Below are positions 16,043-21,837 of a stretch of DNA of 21,837 nucleotides, in pieces. Positions within the stretch are counted from its first letter, which is position 1. Each line of letters begins with the position of its first letter. The notes below the pieces were generated by a model. The model saw only the letters and a list, made by a program, of their open reading frames with translations, ran no database searches and had not been told where the DNA came from. Location of the stretch: assembly GCA_016840025.1 (NCBI GenBank), contig JAEOTF010000020.1, forward strand, positions 1 to 21,837, written 5' to 3'. The position numbers were made by a program, and so were the translations under genes. Source of the DNA: Candidatus Hodarchaeota archaeon. Lineage in GTDB: Archaea > Asgardarchaeota > Heimdallarchaeia > Hodarchaeales > YT1-039.

Positions 16043-17002
16043 ATGACAGCGGCCAGGTTTGGCAATGAAATTCTTGAAGTAGATGGACTGACGAAATACT
16101 ATGGTTCTGAACGCAGAATTGGTAGTCGGAAAGTTGGTAGAGGTATAGTAAAAGCAGTCCAAGATGTTAGTTTTTCTGTCCGCAGAAGGGAGATTTTCGG
16201 CTTCCTTGGACCAAATGGTGCGGGTAAAACTACTACAATGCGTTCAATTATGAATTACCTGAAAATTCAAAGTGGTTCCATAAAGGTATTTGGTTTAGAC
16301 TATAAGAAAGACGCTATAGGTATTCGTAAACGTATTGCCTATCTTCCTGATGGCGCCGCACTTTACGATAATTTCACAGGGATGGAGTTGATTGACTATT
16401 TTGGTAATTTTCGCCCGTTAGACTATAATATGTTAACCAAGCTCAGATATCTCTTTAAAGTTGATCTTAACAAGAAAATAGGGTCATTGTCTTCAGGTAA
16501 TCGGCAACAAGCTGCGCTCATCGCGGTTATGGCCTCTAATCCTGACTTGTTAATTCTTGATGAACCTAGTAATGGTTTAGATCCTTTAATGGCTTCTCGG
16601 CTTCATCAACTTTTAATCGAACTTCGTGATGAAGGAAAAACCATTTTTCTATCGAGTCACGATTTGGCTGAAGTTCAGAAAGTCTGTGATCGGGTTGGTA
16701 TTATCAAAGATGGACATATGGTTGTTATTGAGAAAGTAGAAACACTACTGGAGAAGTCACTTCAAGAATTAACCATTGAATTTGAAAATCCCGCTCATGC
16801 ACCATCGGAGGATGATTTCCGTCGCTTATCGGTTGTTATTAATGTTCAAAAGAATCATCAGAATGGGAAATTCCATCTCAAAGTCAAAGAAGAGGTTAAT
16901 GATCTGCTAAAATTCCTAACAGCATATCGAGTTAAACGATTAACCCTCACCGATACCTCATTAGAAGAGGTATTTCTCCATTATTATACTGATGAAGCGT
17001 AA
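16043..17002 (+). CDS. ABC exporter ATPase (exporter 4)
   Basis: The 319-residue paralogue of the exporter 3 ATPase is collinear residue by residue: Walker A GPNGAGKTT at 56-64, signature LSSGNRQ at 149-155, Walker B LILDEP at 170-175 and His206. The extra segment after the A-loop is SERRIGSRKVGRGI (22-35). The C-terminal region (TLLEKSLQELTIEFENPAHA onward) diverges most, while the extreme end SLEEVFLHYY is shared. GGTGAT at 16033-16038 lies 4 nt before ATG 16043; the open frame upstream to 15947 overlaps the operator and is rejected. The permease follows after 15 nt. Expression is probably controlled by operator site 2. Confidence 0.9.
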   Translation: MTAARFGNEILEVDGLTKYYGSERRIGSRKVGRGIVKAVQDVSFSVRRREIFGFLGPNGAGKTTTMRSIMNYLKIQSGSIKVFGLDYKKDAIGIRKRIAYLPDGAALYDNFTGMELIDYFGNFRPLDYNMLTKLRYLFKVDLNKKIGSLSSGNRQQAALIAVMASNPDLLILDEPSNGLDPLMASRLHQLLIELRDEGKTIFLSSHDLAEVQKVCDRVGIIKDGHMVVIEKVETLLEKSLQELTIEFENPAHAPSEDDFRRLSVVINVQKNHQNGKFHLKVKEEVNDLLKFLTAYRVKRLTLTDTSLEEVFLHYYTDEA

Positions 17003-17017
17003 ATTGGAGTGTATTTT

Positions 17018-17818
17018 ATGATTACTAAGATATTTCGGAAAGAAATGAAAAAAAGCATTATTTCTGGATTATTGCCTTCTATACTTATGGCAGGTATAGC
17101 TGTAATGATGTTTGGGGTATGGCCTGAATTCAAGGAGCAAGCTGCTGATTTTCAAGACCTCCTAGAAGCGCCAATTTATCAAGCTATGCTTAGTGAGGGA
17201 GCTATAAGTGCTGGAATAGATACTTATGAGGGTTTCATGGGTATGGAACTCTTTACTATGCTTGATTTTATCTATTTACTCCTACCAGTCTTTCTCGGTG
17301 TAAACATTATTGCAAGAGAAGTGGATAAAAAAACTTTAGATATTACATTAAGCTACCCTATTAGTCGCTGGAAAATACCATTAGGAAGATTCGCAGCAGT
17401 TAATACATATGCGTTAACAATTCCCCTATTCACATTTGTCCCCATTTCCTTTGGTGCTATTTACTTTGGTGAAGATATCGATCATTTAGCGTTATTGGTG
17501 GCCCTATTAAGTAAACAACTCCTTTTTTTTGCATTAACTGCAATTTCCTTATTATGTGCAGTGGTTTTTCTACGCTCCAAAACTTCTTATGGCGCAGCAG
17601 GTGGTATTATCATTGGGAGCTACATAATCAAAAGCTTAGGTGGCTTAGTGGAGAGTTTACACATTATTAGAAATCTTTCCTTGTTCTACTATTTGGATGG
17701 GACAACGATTTGGCTAGGTACTTTTCCTCTTGATGAAGCGTTAATTGTTTTAGGAGTTGGTATACTCGCTCTAATCTCCTCCTTGGTGATTTTCCAACGT
17801 AGAGAGCTCACTTATTGA
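17018..17818 (+). CDS. Half-size ABC-2 permease of exporter 4
   Basis: This 266-residue, six-segment ABC-2 permease is paralogous to the one at 13257. The same elements appear in order: KKSIISGLLPSILM, VWPEFKEQAADFQDLLEAPI, REVDKKTLDITLSYPISRWK, SYGAAGGIIIG, SLFYYLDGTTIW and the identical end RRELTY/KRELTY type. It would pair with the exporter 4 ATPase as a dimeric channel. I prefer ATG 17018, with GGAG 8 nt upstream, over GTG 17009. Substrate unknown. Confidence 0.9.
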   Translation: MITKIFRKEMKKSIISGLLPSILMAGIAVMMFGVWPEFKEQAADFQDLLEAPIYQAMLSEGAISAGIDTYEGFMGMELFTMLDFIYLLLPVFLGVNIIAREVDKKTLDITLSYPISRWKIPLGRFAAVNTYALTIPLFTFVPISFGAIYFGEDIDHLALLVALLSKQLLFFALTAISLLCAVVFLRSKTSYGAAGGIIIGSYIIKSLGGLVESLHIIRNLSLFYYLDGTTIWLGTFPLDEALIVLGVGILALISSLVIFQRRELTY

Positions 17819-17896
17819 TGAAAGAAGAGTACTTAATAGATATAAAAGAAGAATAGCTAATAGATATGAGATAGATGAGGGCAGCGAATATTTCCT

Positions 17897-17906
17897 TTTA
17901 TAAATA
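17897..17906 (+). promoter_or_regulatory. TATA box for the 67-residue ORF
   Basis: TTTATAAATA lies 91 nt before ATG 17997, so a transcript would start near 17930 with a leader of about 60 nt. No TTGCACA palindrome is present here, so this promoter is not part of the same regulon. Confidence 0.45.
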
Positions 17907-17996
17907 TAAAGAAATATCAAGGAAGTGATTCTGCCTTCTTTCTTTTGATTTTTAAGGTCTCTTGGATACAAAGAATGTGAAGTAAAGGTGAAATGA

Positions 17997-18200
17997 ATGG
18001 CGGATTATCAACGGGTTTTTGAATACCCAGAACAAGTATTAATTGAACTCTATCACTGGTTAAATCCTTCACTTCAAAAAATACTGGACTCTTCATTAGA
18101 AAAATTCGAGAAAATCGAAATTAACCAAATAATGGGAGTATTTGCCTCAAATATAATAGATAGTGGTATTAAGTTTGAACTCGGACATAAATTTGAATAA
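17997..18200 (+). CDS. 67-residue protein whose last codons derive from the methyltransferase gene
   Basis: I do not recognise this protein. It is soluble and helical-looking, beginning MADYQRVFEYPEQVLIELYH. AAGGTG lies 6 nt before ATG 17997 and a clear TATA box lies upstream, so translation is plausible. Its last seven codons plus stop (ELGHKFE) correspond in frame to the last seven codons of the methyltransferase (ELGLEFR), and the 380-bp duplicated cassette starts exactly there. The ORF therefore looks like a pre-existing or decayed gene whose 3' end was replaced by the incoming duplication. It may be a fragment rather than a functional protein. Confidence 0.5.
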   Translation: MADYQRVFEYPEQVLIELYHWLNPSLQKILDSSLEKFEKIEINQIMGVFASNIIDSGIKFELGHKFE

Positions 18201-18557
18201 CTTCTTAGGTGAGAAGTAGAAGACTGAAATTCCTGTTTTGAGATAGATATTTTCTTTTTAAAACATTTTTTATTCCATACAACTCTTCAGTTCATTCTAA
18301 TTCATCTATATATAGTATTTCATTCCTTTAGAACAGTTTTTCATCTCATTTTTTCTACTTTTCTCGATAATTAAGCATCAATAATCTATTCTATTCCAAC
18401 CACAAAAATGCAAAAATTAATAAACATAACGTATACTGTAACAGTTGCACAGTTTGTGCAAATAACAAAACATACGAATGGAAAATACAACAAAACTAGA
18501 AGCGTAAAGGTGAGTAAAATGGCAGAAATAAAGCCTAGGAATGGTACCTTTCAAGTT
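18177..18557 (+). repeat. Promoter cassette, duplicated copy (381 bp)
   Basis: This is the second copy of 11951-12330. It keeps the methyltransferase 3' codons, the non-coding gap, the TATA element, the operator, the AAGGTGAG ribosome binding site and 13 codons related to the ATPase start (MAEIKPRNGTFQV versus MVGIKPRNAVLQV). Similarity stops abruptly after base 18557, inside the next gene. The non-coding part (18201-18413) shows nothing beyond its match to the first copy. Confidence 0.85.
18414..18461 (+). promoter_or_regulatory. TATA element plus palindromic operator, site 3
   Basis: TATA-like AAATTAATAA lies at 18414-18423, with operator TTGCACAGTTTGTGCAA at 18445-18461 and the same 21-nt gap as sites 1 and 2. 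Both operator arms are intact although the flanking copy has diverged by about 20%. This suggests selection to keep the site. It precedes the DUF998-like gene. Confidence 0.75.
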
Positions 18558-19370
18558 TTGCTAAAATATAATGCAGAGAAAAATCCGTTTAAGTGGCCTT
18601 TAAGTGTCTTATTCGGTTTTATAATAATATTAGTAGAATTCGCCTTCACTGTCAAGGCTTACTCTTTATGGCCTGTCGAAGAGTCTGGTGCTTTTAATAT
18701 CTTTAGAAATTGGCATAGTGATCTAGGGAGTAGTCTTTCTGGATATAATTCTATGGAAGGCGCTTTTTATCATAATTCTGGGCTCATAATCCAAGGGTTT
18801 GCTATTATTATGTTCTGTGGTGGGTTATCTATTTCTTTAAAAGAAAGCCTTCAGTATAAACGTTTATTTCTCATCTGTCAGATTTTTGGTATTTTATCTG
18901 GTATTGCTCTTTTAATGGCGGGTATTTACTCCCTGGATTTGAGAGAAGACCATAAATTTTGGGCGTCATGTTATTTTATCTGTATTTTCCCCTTTATTGG
19001 TTTAATATCCTATCTTTTTGTTCATGCTTCTGGCTTTAAAAAATGGGTAGGCTTTTATGGCATTATAGTTATTCTTTTTGATGGTATCTTTGCATTGACT
19101 TTCTTGTCTCCAATTGAAATCTATTTTCTTGAGTATTTCGTGATAGGAAGTATTCAATTATTCATTCTACTTGTGGCAATGAGTATATTCGTGAGTGAAG
19201 TCATTATTCAAGTCATGAACACTGGTTCAATAAAGAAAAATTATGCTTCAGCGATAAGTGACTTTAATAACCACTCTTTCCCCTTTAAAACAGCAACTGC
19301 GCGTAATTATAAGCTTAATCTTACCAACAATAAAATGAAGCTCCCTAATTTTATCAATGCCAGCCTGTAA
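18519..19370 (+). CDS. DUF998-like multi-pass membrane protein with an ATPase-derived N-terminus
   Basis: This 283-residue membrane protein has about six to seven hydrophobic segments. The element GIYSLDLREDHKFWASCYFI resembles the conserved Gly...His segment of DUF998 proteins, whose function is unknown; the family call is tentative. Residues 1-13 are homologous to the start of the exporter 3 ATPase and came with the duplicated promoter; the membrane protein proper begins around residue 15. AAGGTGAG lies 4-5 nt before ATG 18519, as in the ATPase gene. The open frame extends back to 18408 through the operator, which is rejected as coding. The C-terminal ~40 residues are polar and probably cytoplasmic. 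Control by operator site 3 is inferred. Confidence 0.65.
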   Translation: MAEIKPRNGTFQVLLKYNAEKNPFKWPLSVLFGFIIILVEFAFTVKAYSLWPVEESGAFNIFRNWHSDLGSSLSGYNSMEGAFYHNSGLIIQGFAIIMFCGGLSISLKESLQYKRLFLICQIFGILSGIALLMAGIYSLDLREDHKFWASCYFICIFPFIGLISYLFVHASGFKKWVGFYGIIVILFDGIFALTFLSPIEIYFLEYFVIGSIQLFILLVAMSIFVSEVIIQVMNTGSIKKNYASAISDFNNHSFPFKTATARNYKLNLTNNKMKLPNFINASL

Positions 19371-19505
19371 AGTAACATTTATGCTCAGGGAATGGAAGAA
19401 GCATAATCTTGCTTGTTCCATTGAGCTTAGCTAATTTCTTTTTATTTCATTACATTTTCTTGTCTAAACGAATTGCTTAGATATTCTAAATGAAACTGAC
19501 TCATT

Positions 19506-20177
19506 ATGCCCATTCGCGCAGTTCTTTTCGATATGGATGGTACATTGACGGATACACGTCGTCCCATTCCTTTTCTGGTACGTCACTATTTGAAAAAGAA
19601 AAAAGATGTATCTTTTGAAGAAACTATGGAAGTACTAGCTGATTTATATAATGAAAACACAAGCTGGTTTAATCTCAAACTCCCCTCATCCCTAGCAAAG
19701 ACTTTTGGTATTTCTATACCTCGTGTAGTAGTGGGTATGATGTTAGCGGTATGGAAATATCTGCAGTGGGATTCAAATCCTCGCATCTTTCCTCAGACAA
19801 CATCTGTTCTTCAGGAGTTACGTGAACACGGGATAGCTTTAGCTTTAGTCACAAATGGTTCTCTAAGACAGGTAAAAGGACGGATTCCCTCTCTTACACC
19901 TTATTTTGATCTAATTATCCATAATGCTATGTATAATAAGAAAAAACCATCTCCTGAGCCTCTTCTTCGTGGACTGAGGGCGTTAAACATTTCTAATAGA
20001 GAAGCAGTTTATGTCGGTGACGCATTGGAAGACTTTATCGCAGCTAATGCGGCAGATATGCAAATGCTTTTAGTTCCCACTGGAACTTTTGGATCTGATG
20101 TGGTTCATAGTGGTGATCTCCGACCTACTCTTCTACTAAGAGGGTTAAAAGATCTACCTGCGCATGTACTAAGCTGA
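19506..20177 (+). CDS. HAD-superfamily hydrolase (phosphatase, Gph/YjjG-like)
   Basis: The 223-residue protein carries all four HAD motifs: DMDGT with nucleophile Asp9 and acid/base Asp11, motif II TNGS (Thr116), motif III KKKPSPEP (Lys about 146-147) and motif IV GDALED (Asp172, Asp176). A helical type-1 cap occupies about 16-90. It should dephosphorylate a small phosphorylated metabolite such as phosphoglycolate or a nucleotide, but the substrate cannot be read from the sequence. There is no Shine-Dalgarno motif before the ATG; a TATA-like stretch at about 19478-19490 would fit a nearly leaderless mRNA. The HIT gene follows 19 nt after the stop, suggesting an operon. Confidence 0.88.
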   Translation: MPIRAVLFDMDGTLTDTRRPIPFLVRHYLKKKKDVSFEETMEVLADLYNENTSWFNLKLPSSLAKTFGISIPRVVVGMMLAVWKYLQWDSNPRIFPQTTSVLQELREHGIALALVTNGSLRQVKGRIPSLTPYFDLIIHNAMYNKKKPSPEPLLRGLRALNISNREAVYVGDALEDFIAANAADMQMLLVPTGTFGSDVVHSGDLRPTLLLRGLKDLPAHVLS

Positions 20178-20196
20178 AAACAAATGTGTGATATCA

Positions 20197-20616
20197 ATGA
20201 AGTGCCTTTTTTGCGAAATTGTAGCTAGAAGAGTTGAAAGTGCTGTTTTACATGAAGATGACCTTGTAATAGCTTTTATGGACATTATGCCGATAAATGA
20301 GGGGCATTGTTTAGTGATTCCCAAGAAACATTATGCATTAGTCGAAGATATGGATGAAAATTCGTATCTAAGATTATTTGTTGTGGGTCAACAAGTATTG
20401 AAGAAAATAAAAAAGGCTCTACCAGAAACAACAGCTTTTAATTTTATTATTGCTAATGGTGAAGACGCTGGTCAAGAAATATTCCATGTTCATTTACATA
20501 TTGTCCCAAGAAAGCCGAAAGATGGTTTTGGTTTCAAAGTGGGACCTAACTATGGTAGACAGCTCTCCATAGAAGAAAGACAGTTCGTAGCAAATAAGAT
20601 CTTATCAAAAAAATAG
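20197..20616 (+). CDS. HIT-family nucleotide hydrolase
   Basis: The 139-residue protein has the HIT signature HVHLHIVP at 97-104, with His99 as the nucleophile, and the N-terminal CLFCEI zinc knuckle (Cys3, Cys6) typical of HINT/Hit-like adenosine-nucleotide hydrolases. The DIMPINEGHCLVIPKKH segment at 29-45 is also characteristic. It would hydrolyse AMP conjugates or dinucleoside polyphosphates. I prefer ATG 20197 to GTG 20188 because it gives the canonical family N-terminus (MKCLFCEI). It follows the HAD gene closely; the stop is TAG. Confidence 0.92.
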   Translation: MKCLFCEIVARRVESAVLHEDDLVIAFMDIMPINEGHCLVIPKKHYALVEDMDENSYLRLFVVGQQVLKKIKKALPETTAFNFIIANGEDAGQEIFHVHLHIVPRKPKDGFGFKVGPNYGRQLSIEERQFVANKILSKK

Positions 20617-20635
20617 AATTCTTCCCTTAAGACCA

Positions 20636-21109
20636 TTAATCTGATTGTTTTTCTGCTTCTTCCTCGTTTTTTCCTATTCCTTTTACAAATGTAATTACTC
20701 TCGATCGTGGAGTAACATGAATTTGATCCTGTGTAATCTCTCTAAGATATCTGTCTTTACCTAGATCTCCTCTTTCCTCAATTTTGGAATAAGTAACTTC
20801 AACAAGTTTATCTTCGCTTTTCTTTCGTCTCTGTCTACTAGGTTTCTTCTTTCTCTTAGGGATGAGAATCTTGTAATCCCTCAAACGAACATAGGAACCA
20901 CAGGAAGGGCATGGAAAACGAAGGCCAAATGGTTGATCTTTGAAAATCGTTCCACATCTAGGGCATAAGTAATGTCTCTGTCTTTCTTGTTCGATACGGG
21001 CTACACTCATCACTTCATTTTGTCGTTTACAGCTTGGGCATATCCAAAGATGTTCTGTAGGTGCAGTTCCCAATTCAAATCCACAAAATCTGCATCTAAT
21101 AGATTCCAT
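20636..21109 (-). CDS. Double zinc-ribbon protein with basic tail
   Basis: The 157-residue protein has four CxxC knuckles (CRFC 6-9, CPSC 24-27, CPRC 49-52, CPSC 67-70) forming two zinc ribbons, the second resembling archaeal Zn-ribbon RNA-binding proteins. A strongly basic stretch follows (about 84-97, KRKKKPSRQRRKK), then a charged C-terminus ending in acidic residues. It probably binds nucleic acid or serves in an archaeal information-processing complex, but I cannot name the family. It is convergent with the HIT gene, with 19 nt between stops. Confidence 0.7.
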   Translation of the reverse strand: MESIRCRFCGFELGTAPTEHLWICPSCKRQNEVMSVARIEQERQRHYLCPRCGTIFKDQPFGLRFPCPSCGSYVRLRDYKILIPKRKKKPSRQRRKKSEDKLVEVTYSKIEERGDLGKDRYLREITQDQIHVTPRSRVITFVKGIGKNEEEAEKQSD

Positions 21110-21206
21110 TTTACTTACAGACTCTCAATTTTCCTTTGGATATTTTAACCTTCACTTTACTTTTCTGATTAGTTATTTCACTTTATAGATTAGTATAGAG
21201 TGAATA

Positions 21207-21720
21207 TTACCAATCTGTTATATGTGCGTGCCCCTTGCGCCATTGCCACTCATGATCTCTAATAAAACGTAGAAATTTTCCTTCAGGGGGCTTTGGCCAC
21301 TCTCTGTAATTCAGAATCTTATCACAGAAGGCTTTAGCAGTTTCTATACATGGTCTATCTAGTAACTGATTAGCTAGTTCAATGATGCCTTCCGGTTTAT
21401 CAGGAGCATTTTCGAATGTTTGCATAAACCACTTCCGATTGGGATAAAGTATCCTGTTGTGGGCAAGAATCAATCGCCCCCCGAATAAAACCATAGACAC
21501 CGCCGTTTCAGCTTTTAGATACGCATTATCGCTATAATCCGCCAATTCCATAAAGGAAAAGTGGACAGGGATTTGACTGTAGAAGCTTTGCAATTTTTCG
21601 AGACGTTCCTTCTCTGGATAAGTGGTAATCTTATCAAGTAATTGTTGTAGATCGGGAATCCGAGAGAAAATGATCTTTGCTTCTTTAAACTCGAATCGAG
21701 CACGTTCGTCACCGAATTTT
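21207..21720 (-). pseudogene. 5'-truncated gene, possibly nucleotidyltransferase-associated (DUF4037-like C-terminus)
   Basis: Coding-like sequence runs from about 21720 to the TAA at 21207 without a stop: DERARFEFKEAKIIFSRI near the start, then ILAHNRILYPNRKWFMQTFE and a C-terminus ending KGHAHITDW. The ...Asn-Arg...Tyr-Pro...Lys-Trp pattern recalls the helical C-terminal domain of DUF4037-type nucleotidyltransferase proteins; this is a weak recognition. There is no start codon for a complete protein: an in-frame TGA lies at about 21721-21723, and the first usable start (TTG 21593) would be mid-domain. The N-terminal catalytic part is missing, by truncation, frameshift or a chimeric window end. 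Confidence 0.5.
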
Positions 21721-21837
21721 CAAACTTTTAGAAACTTGGACATTCACTTGGAATGCCTTTTCGCTCTAACCGTTAGTGGTAGCCCAATTCGGGGGGTTGC
21801 CGCTACTGCATATAGCAATAGAGGAGGAAGGAATTAA

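Noticed and set aside
18408..18518. N-terminal extension of the DUF998-like frame
   Set aside because: It is translated promoter and operator sequence; the duplicated ribosome binding site points to ATG 18519.
21622..21837. Plus-strand 71-residue ORF at the window end, considered as a transposase C-terminus
   Set aside because: Most of it is antisense to the truncated coding region, and I recognise no transposase motif in the last ~30 residues.
1..21837. CRISPR arrays, tRNA and rRNA genes
   Set aside because: I found no regularly spaced short repeats, tRNA-like cloverleaf landmarks or rRNA-like conserved blocks by eye.

Overview
The window looks archaeal. Promoters are A/T-rich TATA-type elements, several starts carry GGTG/AGGTGA-type Shine-Dalgarno motifs, one regulator has a bacterio-opsin-activator (HTH_10) C-terminus, secreted proteins end in a PEF-like membrane anchor, and there is a methylamine-type methyltransferase with its corrinoid protein. 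An Asgard (Heimdall/Loki-like) archaeon would fit, but that is inference from gene content and AT-rich composition. I see no rRNA, tRNA, CRISPR array or recognisable complete transposon.

Layout. (1) 85-3459: a two-TM plus RCK channel-like protein without a canonical K+ filter, a secreted protein with a lamin-tail domain, and an HTH_10 regulator. (2) 3621-9075: two convergent ABC exporter operons (ATPase plus a long, two-module ABC-2 permease). The second is bracketed by 220-bp direct repeats that contain the 3' end of the first permease; the outer copy is a pseudogene. (3) 9536-11974: a KTSC-domain protein, then a divergent corrinoid protein / MtmB-type methyltransferase pair. The methyltransferase has His where methanogen MtmB has pyrrolysine. 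(4) 12292-19370: an amplified region with two ATPase/half-size permease operons, a decayed fragment of a third ATPase gene, a frameshifted secreted protein, a GbsR/MarR-type regulator and a DUF998-like membrane protein. (5) 19506-21837: housekeeping-type genes (HAD phosphatase, HIT hydrolase, zinc-ribbon protein) and a 5'-truncated gene at the window edge.

The main system-level signal is a small regulon. The sequence TTGCACAGNTTGTGCAA (7-bp inverted arms, only the central base varying) occurs three times by eye. Each copy lies exactly 21 nt downstream of a TATA-like element and upstream of an ABC ATPase gene (twice) or the DUF998-like gene (once). The GbsR-type regulator gene sits divergently next to one copy. 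The third promoter is part of a ~380-bp duplication running from the last codons of the methyltransferase gene through the promoter into the first 13 codons of the ATPase gene. It has been placed in front of an unrelated membrane protein and has fused its start to that protein. The picture is repeated tandem duplication of exporter operons, with promoter capture bringing a new gene under the same repressor.
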